Shown one piece after another: positions 7,926-15,845 of a DNA stretch of 26,488 nt. Below the pieces are notes generated by a model. It saw nothing but the letters and a program-made list of their open reading frames with translations. It had not been told where the DNA came from and ran no database searches. The stretch is from an uncultured Novosphingobium sp. GTDB taxonomy: Bacteria > Pseudomonadota > Alphaproteobacteria > Sphingomonadales > Sphingomonadaceae. Location: the NCBI GenBank assembly GCA_946886365.1, contig CAMPIM010000042.1, positions 1 through 26,488 on the forward strand, written 5' to 3'. Every line of letters starts with the position of its first letter. Position 1 is the first letter of the stretch. A program made the translations under genes and the position numbers.

Positions 7926-10900
7926 TCATGCCTCGTCAGCCCCTTCGAGGCGGCGTTTGGCCTGTGAATTGAAATAGAGATATGCAGGGCCTGCGAGAAG
8001 CAATGCCAGCAGCAGGCCGCTGGCCGCCATGAGGATCGGTCGCAGGCTGAACCAGTAGGCGATACGCATCCAGACGGGCAGGGAGCCCACCCAATAGGTA
8101 GGTCCGACCGCGAAGCTGGTCATACCTTCACCATCGGTGACGGCAAGGTCACCCTGGATCTGTGCATTGATCTTCGTATCGGCCATGCCGTTCACCAGCT
8201 GCGGCAAGGCATTAGGGTCGTCCGCGAGCAAAGCGACTACGCTGCGGTCGCTGTCGAACGGGGAGCGGAAGCCCACAATGCCGGAAAAGCCGTGTGCGTT
8301 ATAGATGATCTGCTGTGCTTCTTCAGGATTCGATCGGTCGCCCAGCGAGAAGAAATTCTGGGCACTCTGGAATGGGGACCGCTCGGCCACCTGGAGAGCG
8401 CCATCGCTGAAGCGAACCGGGGCGTTGCCGAACAATTGGCCCGACCCCGCGACACTGCTGGCGCCAATTATCAATATGTCCTTCCCCTCCAAGGCGATCG
8501 GGTCGATCCTGTCCATCACCGTGACGCGGGTAGCGGGGAGGCCGGTCGAGTCAGCAAAGCGGCCCATCATGGCCAAAAATGCCTCGATGGTGCTAGCAGT
8601 GGCCCCGTGCGGCATTATAACGGCCGTTTCCGCCAGATCGGGCCGGATCGTGAAGGGATAGCCCGCCCCCGCGAACGTCGCGAGGTCGGGCATCTGCAGC
8701 GCATGATAGGCATGGCTGAAGTCGATTGTGCTGGTCGGGCTGATGCTGACGCGGACATTTTCCGGCAATGTGCCTTCGCACTTCTTCTTGTTCGCCAGGA
8801 TCAGATTATAGTCGAACACCAACTCATTCTGGCCGAACAGATTATACCGCGGCAGCACGAGCGAAGCCTTGCTGTCCTGCGATGATGGCCCGCGACCGCG
8901 AAAGACCTGGTCCCACAAATCGCCACCGGCGAGGGGCAGCGTGCGCAGATACTGATTGTTGATCGACACATCGAGGCGTGATCCCCGCTTGTCCAGCCAG
9001 TCTGCTGTCGGGTAACGATATTGCAGGTCCAGCCTGCCGCCCTGACGAGGCCAGAAGAAAAGGTCGGGCGCGATGCGGAAGCGCGCGCTGAGCGGTCCGG
9101 GCGGCAGCCCCAGACCTTGCAAGGCATAAGCGTCGGTGAGCTCGCCCAGACGGACGGGCCGGTTCGTGTTGATCCAGCGCGGAGCAGAATAACGGCCATG
9201 TGCAGGGATGCGCACATTGTCGAATGCCATCTGTGAGCCGCCGAATACTCCGCGCCCGCTGGCCACGGCCGCCGCCGCAAGCTTCAGTTCCTGCGTGTTG
9301 CGGCCCATGATTAGGAGGAGGTTGCCAAAGGTGTCGCGCGGGTTCCGGATGACGGCAACCGATGGCCCGCGGACCTGCATGGTTACGCCCCCCACGGGCC
9401 GATTGCCCAACAGGAAGACAACGGCATTTCCCTGGGGAAGCTGATTGAACATCGGTTTGAATGAAAAGCCGCGATAGCTTGCCAGTCCTCCAAACCATGA
9501 CGCCGCGCTGGCGGCTGCTTCCAGTTCGCCGTTGCTGGGCCTGCCAGCGAATACGAAGGGTAGGCGGAGAGGCAGATTGTCGTTCCGGTCGAAAAAGGGA
9601 CTTGGCAGACGTGACAGGTCGGGCGTGAGCGGCAGGCTCTGGACGCTAAGGTCAAACCAGGAGCGGACATTGCTGATGTTGGCCCATAGCGAACTATGGA
9701 ACGGGTCCTCGCAATCGCGCGTGTAATGTCCGAGCAGGCGCAGGTTGAGGCGGTTGTCGCCCGGCAGGAACAGTGCCGGGTTGACCGGGATGTTCAGAAT
9801 CTGCCCTCGTGCATCACTGGAGCGAAGCGGGACCACCTGCACAACCTCCCCGTTCAGCAAGACGACCAACTGGCTGAGGTCGCCGATCATGGCCGGCGAC
9901 CAGGCCAGATTGAGCCTCAGTACGGCGTTCGTCACGACGTCGGTGCGCCGCATGCCGAACGGGATGCCGATTTCGCCCCTCGTGCCTTCGAGGCGGATGG
10001 GCGACTTTACCTGAAGATCGCGGAAGGTCAGCCGCTGCTGCCGGGTTCCACTTGTTGAGGCCGTGCTGACGTTTGTGGCGGGAGCGGGAGCCGGAGCAGC
10101 TTTGGCCGCTTGCGGTGTGCCGCTCATGAGAGCGCCGGTCGCCAGCAGGATGGCGGAAGCCTTTAGCCCGGTCATTGCAGCCGTGCGCTTCACATTCCGG
10201 CGTTCTGTCCGGTTCAGACGAAACAGCCGTTTGAGTGTCGTAAGATCGACGACGATGATGTCCCACAAGGACTTGAGGCCAGAGACCGGAGGTTGCGGGG
10301 CGACCGGTTCCCAGGCATCGGCACGGCCGAGAATGGCCCGGACAAGATGCCGGGACAGCGTCATATCAAGCGGCTGAAAACGCAGAAACGCCTCCCCATG
10401 TTCAATTCGAATGGTATCGACAGGTAATGTCAGCTTCTCGTCACCCATAGGCAGCGAGATGTGCGTGACGACCCGGTCGCGCAAAGATATGTCCTGCGGC
10501 AGGCGTATGGCCGCGCCGCCCATCGACAGGTCCATGGTGACGGCATCAAAAACATGCCCATCCTGAACATAGATGGTGACCGGAACCTGAGTTTCGATGC
10601 GAATGAATTCGCGCGCCTGCTTTGTCTCCCGAGCGACGGACACAGCGGCCAGCAGGATAATGAGGCTGAATAGCGCCCATGCTCCGTTCAACAACAGGGT
10701 ATCGGCCTGGATGTTGAAAAGGTGCGGAAAGAAAATCAGCTTCACCACGCCCAGTGCGATGCCAAAGAGCATCAGCGCGATGCAGAGCAAGTGAGGTTTC
10801 ACCGTCCCCAGATCGAAATAGGTGCGATCCAGAAGGCTTCCCTTGTCGGTGACGTTGAACTTGCCCTTGCGGGGATTGAACAGCGTGAAGACAGTTGCCG

Positions 10901-12281
10901 GCACCAGATGGAAGGCAAGGATCGTTTCATAGATCTCGCCCCAGAACGGGCGCCGGTCACCGCCTTGCGACCGCGCACCCGACACCATCGAACAGTAAAG
11001 GTGGGGCGCTGCATAAGCGAAAATCAGCGATGCAGAGGCGTGGATGATGTTCTGCCCGAAGATGAGATAGGCGAGCGGGCTCGTCAGGAACACGATGCGC
11101 GGCAGCGGAAACTGGAAATGCAGCATCGCATTCAGATAACAGAGCCGTTGCTGCCATTTGAGGCCTGGCCCCAGCAGTGGATTTTCGATCCGCAGGATCT
11201 GGGTCATCCCGCGTGCCCATCGTATGCGCTGGCCGATATGCAGCACCAGACGTTCCGTCGCGAGACCTGCGGAGAGGCGGGCACTGATGAAGGCAGTGTT
11301 CCACCCCATGCGCTGGAGCTTGAGCGCCGTGTGGGCGTCCTCAGTCACTGTTTCACCAGCGAACCCATTGGTCTCCATGAGTGCCTCACGCCGGATGATG
11401 GCGCAGGAACCGCAAAAGAAGGCCGCGTTCCACAGATCGTTACCCTGCTGGACACTGCCATAAAACAGGTCTCCCTCACCGGGGAGGTCCTCTACTGTAC
11501 GCAGGTTGCGCTGCGCCGGATCGGGGGAATAGAAATGGTGCGGCGTCTGCATGAGAGCGAGCCTGGAGTCTTTCTGAAACCAGCCCGCCGTCATTTGCAG
11601 GAAAGCGCGTGTAGGTACATGGTCGCAGTCGAACACAGCTATCAGTTCGCCCGCAGTCTTCTTCATGGCGGCATTCAGATTGCCTGCCTTGGCGTGCAGA
11701 TTGTCAGGCCGGGTCAGATATCCGCAGCCGACCTGCCGGGCAAAGGCGCGGAATTCGGGTCGGCGACCATCGTCCAGAATGAAAACCCTGAAGCGATCAG
11801 CGGGATAGTCCATGTCCAGCGCCGCGAACACCGTGTTACGCACGATGGCGAGACTTTCATTATAGGTGGGGATGAAGACGTCGATCGTGGGCCATTGCGA
11901 AGGTTCCCCCTGAAGCTCTACGACCGGGCGATGAAGCGGCCAGCTGGTCTGCAGGAAGCCAAGCAGCAGGATGATCCAGGCGTAGATTTCCGCCAGGTAA
12001 AGGCCAGCGCCGAGCAGGAATTCCAGCGGTGTGCCGAATTCCAGCGTCTGCGTCGTACGCCAGAACATGTAACGGGTAGACACCAGGATCGACAGGAGGC
12101 CGAGCGCAAGCGTCGCTTTCCGCGTGCGGGATCGGCCGAGTATCAACGCACCGCCAATCGTAATGCCACTGAATAGCCATTGGGCCTGGAGGTCCAGCGG
12201 CACGCCGATAACCAGCAGAACCAGCAGGGCCGCGAAAACTGTGATGCCCCATTTGGCGATAGGCGAGGACAGCAGCTTCAT
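7926..12281 (-). CDS. bcsAB: BcsA–BcsB fusion: c-di-GMP-activated cellulose synthase
   Basis: This single 1,451-residue polypeptide joins the catalytic and periplasmic subunits, as in Komagataeibacter AcsAB. The N-terminal BcsA part has membrane segments within 10–110, a GT2 domain at about 130–365 with DDGRR (170–174), DCD (218–220), FFCGS (288–292), TED (313–315) and QRIRW (351–355), then further membrane helices to about 550. A PilZ domain follows with the c-di-GMP signatures RxxxR (557–561) and DLSMGG (584–589). A second hydrophobic, signal-like segment at about 703–730, ending in QAAKAAPAPAP, introduces the BcsB part. That part is periplasmic, contains CEDPFHSSLW (857–866) and a later KKKC segment, and ends in a C-terminal membrane helix. 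The enzyme polymerises UDP-glucose into beta-1,4-glucan and threads it across the inner membrane. The ATG overlaps the bcsQ stop (ATGA). All catalytic motifs look intact. Confidence 0.96.
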   Translation of the reverse strand: MKLLSSPIAKWGITVFAALLVLLVIGVPLDLQAQWLFSGITIGGALILGRSRTRKATLALGLLSILVSTRYMFWRTTQTLEFGTPLEFLLGAGLYLAEIYAWIILLLGFLQTSWPLHRPVVELQGEPSQWPTIDVFIPTYNESLAIVRNTVFAALDMDYPADRFRVFILDDGRRPEFRAFARQVGCGYLTRPDNLHAKAGNLNAAMKKTAGELIAVFDCDHVPTRAFLQMTAGWFQKDSRLALMQTPHHFYSPDPAQRNLRTVEDLPGEGDLFYGSVQQGNDLWNAAFFCGSCAIIRREALMETNGFAGETVTEDAHTALKLQRMGWNTAFISARLSAGLATERLVLHIGQRIRWARGMTQILRIENPLLGPGLKWQQRLCYLNAMLHFQFPLPRIVFLTSPLAYLIFGQNIIHASASLIFAYAAPHLYCSMVSGARSQGGDRRPFWGEIYETILAFHLVPATVFTLFNPRKGKFNVTDKGSLLDRTYFDLGTVKPHLLCIALMLFGIALGVVKLIFFPHLFNIQADTLLLNGAWALFSLIILLAAVSVARETKQAREFIRIETQVPVTIYVQDGHVFDAVTMDLSMGGAAIRLPQDISLRDRVVTHISLPMGDEKLTLPVDTIRIEHGEAFLRFQPLDMTLSRHLVRAILGRADAWEPVAPQPPVSGLKSLWDIIVVDLTTLKRLFRLNRTERRNVKRTAAMTGLKASAILLATGALMSGTPQAAKAAPAPAPATNVSTASTSGTRQQRLTFRDLQVKSPIRLEGTRGEIGIPFGMRRTDVVTNAVLRLNLAWSPAMIGDLSQLVVLLNGEVVQVVPLRSSDARGQILNIPVNPALFLPGDNRLNLRLLGHYTRDCEDPFHSSLWANISNVRSWFDLSVQSLPLTPDLSRLPSPFFDRNDNLPLRLPFVFAGRPSNGELEAAASAASWFGGLASYRGFSFKPMFNQLPQGNAVVFLLGNRPVGGVTMQVRGPSVAVIRNPRDTFGNLLLIMGRNTQELKLAAAAVASGRGVFGGSQMAFDNVRIPAHGRYSAPRWINTNRPVRLGELTDAYALQGLGLPPGPLSARFRIAPDLFFWPRQGGRLDLQYRYPTADWLDKRGSRLDVSINNQYLRTLPLAGGDLWDQVFRGRGPSSQDSKASLVLPRYNLFGQNELVFDYNLILANKKKCEGTLPENVRVSISPTSTIDFSHAYHALQMPDLATFAGAGYPFTIRPDLAETAVIMPHGATASTIEAFLAMMGRFADSTGLPATRVTVMDRIDPIALEGKDILIIGASSVAGSGQLFGNAPVRFSDGALQVAERSPFQSAQNFFSLGDRSNPEEAQQIIYNAHGFSGIVGFRSPFDSDRSVVALLADDPNALPQLVNGMADTKINAQIQGDLAVTDGEGMTSFAVGPTYWVGSLPVWMRIAYWFSLRPILMAASGLLLALLLAGPAYLYFNSQAKRRLEGADEA

Positions 12282-12988
12282 GACAGCTGTTCCGCATTGG
12301 CGTTAAGCCCCAGCCTGGCCTCGATATGCTGGGCGACTGCCCGGATATCGGCCAGAGCTGCACTGGCGGGAGCATATTTGCTGATCGGTTCGAACATGGC
12401 GGCCGCCTCGTTCACGGCCTCGTCTCGCCTCACCGTACCCACGAGCCGGTCGCCGACCAGTTCGCGCAGGAAAATATGCGTGTGCCGCGAGAAGCGGTGC
12501 GTGTCATCCAGCTGGTTGAGGATGAAGGCGGTACTACTCAACTCGATGGTAGGAACACCCGCCTGTACCTTGCTGAGCGCCGCAAGGGACACAGGTTGCG
12601 GTAGCAGCGTGCAGACATGCAGGTCCGTATGTGGGAGCAAAAGATCCTTGGTTTCCCGATCACCCGCCGCAACGTCGGCAACGTAGACCTTGCCCGAGCG
12701 GAACGGCGATTTGCCATGACGGAGCGCCTCGATGAAATCAGGCTCCCTGCTGAGGCGGTAAGCGGAGAAAAGTTCTACTCCCGCGACAGCAAGGGCTGAT
12801 CCGCCGCCATGAAATTCGGCAAGTGCCTGCGTTGGAAGCAGGCCGAAAAACAGCTTGAGCGTGTCCTGATAGGTAAAATCGATTGCAGCGACATCATGCC
12901 CCTTCCGCGCGAGATGCATCGAGAGATGAGCTGCGATGAAACTCGTTCCGGTTCCGCCTTTGGGGGAATGACAGAGGATCAGGGGCAT
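12278..12988 (-). CDS. bcsQ: BcsQ, MinD/ParA-like ATPase of cellulose biosynthesis
   Basis: This 236-residue P-loop protein has a deviant Walker A near its N-terminus, SPKGGTGTS at 8–16. It has the signature lysine (Lys10) but Thr where ParA/MinD proteins carry a second lysine, the same change found in E. coli BcsQ. The switch-like AIDFTYQDTLKLFFG and the VYVADVAAGD strand follow. In enterobacteria BcsQ is a cytoplasmic partner of BcsR and BcsE at the synthase complex and is needed for polar cellulose production. The start ATG shares one base with the preceding stop (TGATG), and its own stop overlaps the bcsAB start, so it is translationally coupled on both sides. It is not a plasmid ParA. 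Confidence 0.9.
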   Translation of the reverse strand: MPLILCHSPKGGTGTSFIAAHLSMHLARKGHDVAAIDFTYQDTLKLFFGLLPTQALAEFHGGGSALAVAGVELFSAYRLSREPDFIEALRHGKSPFRSGKVYVADVAAGDRETKDLLLPHTDLHVCTLLPQPVSLAALSKVQAGVPTIELSSTAFILNQLDDTHRFSRHTHIFLRELVGDRLVGTVRRDEAVNEAAAMFEPISKYAPASAALADIRAVAQHIEARLGLNANAEQLS

Positions 12989-13338
12989 CAGGCGCGGCCC
13001 CCTTCATCATTGTCGGAGATGCGCTGGAAAAAGGACCGCAGGTCGTTTTTCATTTCGTCTGAGGATGTATTCTGTCGACTGGAAGAATAGCCGCCGAAAA
13101 TACCTGCGTCCGACTGTGACACTGCCGGTTTTGCTGGTGCCGCCTTGACTGTGGGAAGCACATCTTCGACGCTGCGGGCTGCGAGCGCGGAAACGGGTTT
13201 GCCTACAACGCGATCGTCTGTCAGCAGGGCTTCGAATATGGGCCAGAGCTCCATATCCGCAAAATTGTCGGTGAATTCACGGTATCTGAAATCCCTGCGC
13301 CCGAGCCGGGCGAGCAGGTTGGCGGCGTCTGATCGCAT
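12988..13338 (-). CDS. BcsR/BcsP-like small protein, first gene of the cellulose operon
   Basis: The product is a 116-residue soluble protein. Its N-terminal half has an FRYREF segment followed by MELWPIFEALL, which resembles the aromatic-then-WPLL pattern of the small BcsR (YhjR) protein. The middle is Ala/Pro-rich, and the C-terminus carries two short conserved-looking pieces, GIFGGYSS and LRSFFQRIS. This layout (BcsR-like head, proline-rich linker, short C-terminal motif) fits what is described for BcsP. The assignment rests on pattern and on position directly before bcsQ, not on strong sequence identity. The ATG at 13338 has an AGGGGA ribosome-binding site about eight bases upstream, so this is the entry gene of the operon. 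A regulatory or assembly role with BcsQ is inference. Confidence 0.6.
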   Translation of the reverse strand: MRSDAANLLARLGRRDFRYREFTDNFADMELWPIFEALLTDDRVVGKPVSALAARSVEDVLPTVKAAPAKPAVSQSDAGIFGGYSSSRQNTSSDEMKNDLRSFFQRISDNDEGGRA

Positions 13339-13500
13339 AAAGAATCCCCTTTGATGCCTTCGTGCGATATATATCGTTGGTTAAAAAGGCCTTTGCGATC
13401 AAGCGGGGAATATGAATAAGGTCAACTAAATATTCGGGCCACTCTGTCGATTTAAAGATTAGCTGTACAATTGTAGAACAGTGGCGCTCAGGCAGGAGTG
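13339..13500 (-). promoter_or_regulatory. Promoter/operator region of the cellulose operon
   Basis: This is an AT-rich patch in otherwise GC-rich DNA, directly upstream of the first cellulose gene on the minus strand. It contains three perfect short palindromes: CGATATATATCG (13365–13376, 27 bases from the start codon), AAAGGCCTTT (13385–13394) and TACAATTGTA (13466–13475), the last within CTGT…ACAG flanks. On the minus strand there are −35-like boxes TTGACC and TTGATC but no clear −10 partner. A promoter here is required by operon layout; the exact elements are inference. Confidence 0.45.
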
Positions 13501-13984
13501 CCTTGTTTGTGAACTGTCGGCTCCAGCGGACGCTGACGTCGTCATCATGACCACGTGTGCGGCACCGGCAAATATGGTCGCCCGGCCTGTGCGACCGTCC
13601 TGCTGATGAACCGGAAGCTCGTCGAGCGCTAGGGGAGAGCCGGGGCATCCGAGTCAAGAAGGGCTTGGATATCGCCTCCGATATCGATCATCGCTGGACG
13701 AAATCCTGCGTTCCGATCCTGTCCAAAGATCCTCGCGTGCTGGTGGCAATGCCGCACCGGCCTCTCTTTCATGGCAGGTCTGGCGTCGGCACGGCTTGTC
13801 CGCGCAACGGCTTCGTCGGCTTTCTTCCCCGCCCTTACGGGCTTCCTCGCGAACCAAGAAAACCGGCTCCGGCCGTCCTTCGCTGGCGCTTCGGCCCAGG
13901 GGTGCGCGGCGCCGTGCCGTCGCCTCATCGACTGCCATCGAGGCCGCATGGGGCGGCATTCGAGCAAGCAGAAGGAGACTTTCC
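13501..13984. other. GC-rich intergenic leader upstream of the DUF736 gene
   Basis: Between the cellulose promoter and the DUF736 start no gene is supported; open frames here have no ribosome-binding site and unusual composition rich in Arg and Pro. The stretch 13760–13970 is pyrimidine- and GC-rich with short hairpins such as GCCC-TTAC-GGGC at 13831–13842. The stretch 13556–13632 reads in one frame as a short tail ending in MNRKLVER and a TAG, possibly the remnant of a deleted backbone gene, but I cannot identify it. The right-hand junction between cargo and ICE backbone probably lies in this interval. Confidence 0.4.
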
Positions 13985-14284
13985 ATGGCACAGATCGGCA
14001 GCTTCACCCGCAACGAGGACGGCGTTTACACTGGTGAAATCCGCACCCTCACTCTTCGCGTCAAGGCCACGATCCGGCCTGTCGAACGCGAGCATGACAA
14101 GGCTCCGGACCATCGCGTCAGCGCCGGTGGCGTCGAGTTCGGCGCGGGCTGGACCAAGGCGGCGCGCGAGACCGGCGCGGAATATCTGAGCCTCAAGCTC
14201 GACGATCCATCCTTCCCCGCGCCCATCTACGCGACCCTCACCCAGGGCGACGAGGGCGAGCACAAGCTCATCTGGTCCCGCTGA
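13985..14284 (+). CDS. DUF736 family protein
   Basis: This 99-residue protein starts [24 protein letters not shown] and ends [11 protein letters not shown], the characteristic ends of DUF736. Family members are small, probably beta-rich, of unknown molecular function, and are found almost only on conjugative plasmids and ICEs of Proteobacteria, usually near parB, replication and transfer genes. The ATG at 13985 has AAGGAG seven bases upstream (13972–13977). It is followed immediately by a strong intrinsic terminator, so it forms its own transcription unit. Confidence 0.93.
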   Translation: MAQIGSFTRNEDGVYTGEIRTLTLRVKATIRPVEREHDKAPDHRVSAGGVEFGAGWTKAARETGAEYLSLKLDDPSFPAPIYATLTQGDEGEHKLIWSR

Positions 14285-14288
14285 AATG

Positions 14289-14326
14289 AAGAGGCTCCGC
14301 GCCAGATTCGGCGCGGAGCCTCTTTT
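14289..14326 (+). terminator. Intrinsic terminator after DUF736 gene
   Basis: A perfect 15-bp stem begins at AAGAGGCTCCGCGCC (14289–14303), has a six-base AGATTC loop, and closes with GGCGCGGAGCCTCTT (14310–14324). It runs into TTTT at 14323–14326. It starts five bases after the DUF736 stop codon. The A-rich left flank would allow it to act in both directions. Confidence 0.9.
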
Positions 14327-14334
14327 CTCCCGGG

Positions 14335-14365
14335 GTGTCGAAAATGTGGGAGTGGTTTTCGACAC
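14335..14365. promoter_or_regulatory. Inverted-repeat operator candidate
   Basis: GTGTCGAAAA (14335–14344) and TTTTCGACAC (14356–14365) form a perfect 10-bp inverted repeat with an 11-base spacer, so half-site centres are 21 bases apart, about two helical turns. This geometry suits a dimeric or tetrameric DNA-binding protein. It lies between the DUF736 terminator and the small HTH gene, about 80 bases before the latter's ATG, so autoregulation by that protein or control by another ICE regulator is plausible. Confidence 0.55.
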
Positions 14366-14443
14366 TGATGCCGGGATGTCCCTGTCCGCATCCTGGGTGC
14401 CGCGATCGCGCCGTTGCGATCCCGTCAGACAGGATAGCGCCCC

Positions 14444-14674
14444 ATGGATACCAACGATGACATTGCCCGCGCGAACCGCGCGAAACGCGGCTCGCCCTTC
14501 CTCAATACAGACCAGGCCGCCGCCTATCTCAAGATCTCGAGCCGTCTGCTCAAACGCCTGCGCCGCGACGGCAAGGGGCCGGTCTTCCGCCGCCATTGCC
14601 GTTTCGTCCAATATCATATCGATGATCTCGACAGCTGGTCCGCCGAGCATTCGGCGCGGGAGCTGGGCGCGTGA
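14444..14674 (+). CDS. Small helix-turn-helix protein (excisionase/AlpA-like)
   Basis: This 76-residue protein has a MerR/excisionase-type winged HTH: FLNTDQAAAYLKISSRLLKRLRRDGKGP, then FRRHCRFVQYHIDDLDSW. These proteins bind DNA and act as excision-direction factors or as regulators of ICE replication and transfer genes. It follows the 10-bp inverted repeat and ends in a GTGA overlap with the peptidase gene, so the two are coupled. In related elements repA, parA and a DUF2840 gene usually lie between this HTH gene and the peptidase. That is recalled knowledge of such elements, and those genes are absent here. Confidence 0.85.
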   Translation: MDTNDDIARANRAKRGSPFLNTDQAAAYLKISSRLLKRLRRDGKGPVFRRHCRFVQYHIDDLDSWSAEHSARELGA

Positions 14675-15252
14675 GCCGCCGTCGCAGCCCTGCCGCTGAT
14701 GCGCCGTTGCTTGCCTGGGGCGAGACCTTGCGGACGGAAAAGCGGAGGCACGTTCGATTGCGCGGGCGCATCTTGTGCGTTGGTGCTGGCACTCTCATCC
14801 CCCTCCTTTCCGCCGCGCTTCCGTCCACGCCGCGCCTCGTCTGGAATGCGAGCGCCAGCGCGCCGATCGGCCTTTATAGGGTAGAACCCGGCGCCGTGGT
14901 GGAGCCGGGTGACATGGTCATCGCCCGCGTGCCCAAGCACTATCGGCTGCTCGCTGCGTCCCGTCGCTACCTCCCGATGAACGTGCCGTTGGTGAAGCGC
15001 GCCGTGGCCTATGCGGGCGATAAGGTCTGCGCGCTGGCCGAGGACATCTTTCTCAACGGGCGATGGATTGCGAGCCGCCGCGCAGCTGATGCCGCTGGTC
15101 TCCCGATGCCCTGGTGGAGCGGTTGCATGGTGCTGCGGGGGCGGCAGCTGTTCCTGCTGATGGACAGTCCGGCCTCCTTCGACGGCCGCTATTTCGGGCC
15201 GACCGATGGCGACGATGTGATCGGGAAGGCGACGCTCCTGTGGCGCCGTTGA
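14671..15252 (+). CDS. traF: TraF-type S26 signal peptidase of the conjugation system
   Basis: The protein has 193 residues, with one hydrophobic segment at about 33–52 placing the catalytic domain in the periplasm. The nucleophile motif is NASASAPIGLY with Ser63; the general base is Lys109 in LVKRAVAYAGD; the C-terminal DSPASFDGRYFGPTDGDDVIGKA block is typical of the TraF/S26 family. TraF of RP4 trims and circularises the pilin TrbC. No pilin gene is present in this window, so its substrate would have to be encoded elsewhere or is lost. The GTG start overlaps the HTH gene stop (GTGA), and the downstream transglycosylase overlaps its end. Confidence 0.9.
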   Translation: MSRRRSPAADAPLLAWGETLRTEKRRHVRLRGRILCVGAGTLIPLLSAALPSTPRLVWNASASAPIGLYRVEPGAVVEPGDMVIARVPKHYRLLAASRRYLPMNVPLVKRAVAYAGDKVCALAEDIFLNGRWIASRRAADAAGLPMPWWSGCMVLRGRQLFLLMDSPASFDGRYFGPTDGDDVIGKATLLWRR

Positions 15253-15845
15253 AACGCGCCATCATCCCGCTGGCGCTCGCCCTAGCGACGCCTGCCAAAG
15301 CTGAATCGGTCGCCACATGGCAGCCTTATATCCGCGAGGCATCGCTGCGGTTCGGCATCCCCACCGCCTGGATCGAGCAGGTCATGCGCGCCGAAAGCGG
15401 TGGGCAGACCCGCTGGAACGGCCGCCCGATCCGCTCTTCCACCGGCGCCATGGGCCTCATGCAACTCAGGCCTGCAACCTGGACGGAAATGCGCGTCCGG
15501 CTCGGACTTGGCAACGATCCCGACGAGCCCCGCGACAACATCCTTGCCGGCACCTTCTACCTGCGACTGATGTACGACCGGTTCGGATATCCCGGACTGT
15601 TCGCCGCCTATAATGCCGGGCCTGGGCGTTATGCCGAACATCTTGCGGGCGGCCGTCCGCTGCCAGGCGAGACCATCGGCTATCTCGCAAGCGTGGCGCC
15701 GGAGCGGCAGATTGGCGTGGTCAGTGCGACGGCCTCACCACCGGTCGAGCCGCTGTTCGCCATACAAAAGGGCGGCGCATTGGCATCGGCCGCCGCCGCA
15801 CCATCGCCAAGCCCGATCTTTGTCGCTCTGTCGCAGGGGAATTGA
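15240..15845 (+). CDS. Conjugation-associated lytic transglycosylase (VirB1-like)
   Basis: This is a periplasmic muramidase of about 201 residues. An N-terminal signal peptide (LKRAIIPLALALATPAKA) is followed by an SLT domain with the catalytic Glu in MRAESGG, then GAMGLMQLRPATW and AAYNAGPGRY, the three standard motifs of the soluble lytic transglycosylase fold. It would open peptidoglycan for the transfer channel. I chose the GTG at 15240, which overlaps the peptidase gene by 13 bases; a TTG at 15249 (TTGA overlap) is an alternative. The C-terminal 50 residues are low-complexity. It belongs to the same operon as the HTH and TraF genes. Confidence 0.9.
   Translation: MAPLKRAIIPLALALATPAKAESVATWQPYIREASLRFGIPTAWIEQVMRAESGGQTRWNGRPIRSSTGAMGLMQLRPATWTEMRVRLGLGNDPDEPRDNILAGTFYLRLMYDRFGYPGLFAAYNAGPGRYAEHLAGGRPLPGETIGYLASVAPERQIGVVSATASPPVEPLFAIQKGGALASAAAAPSPSPIFVALSQGN

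Noticed and set aside
10722..12176. Long 484-codon plus-strand open frame opposite bcsAB
   Set aside because: It is antisense to the conserved catalytic part of the cellulose synthase, rich in His, Arg and Gln with no recognisable domain, and has no supporting ribosome-binding site. It is a shadow of a GC-rich gene.
12278..12988. bcsQ as the missing plasmid-type ParA partner of the parB-like gene
   Set aside because: Its Walker A is of the BcsQ type, it is embedded by overlaps in the bcs operon and lies on the opposite strand from the ICE genes.
13557..14189. 210-codon open frame covering the leader and the start of the DUF736 gene
   Set aside because: It overlaps the well-supported DUF736 gene in another frame, has Arg/Pro/Ala-biased composition and no ribosome-binding site.
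14335..14365. The inverted repeat as a dif/Xer recombination site
   Set aside because: Arm length and 11-base spacer do not fit the 11-6-11 layout of dif sites; an operator is the simpler reading.
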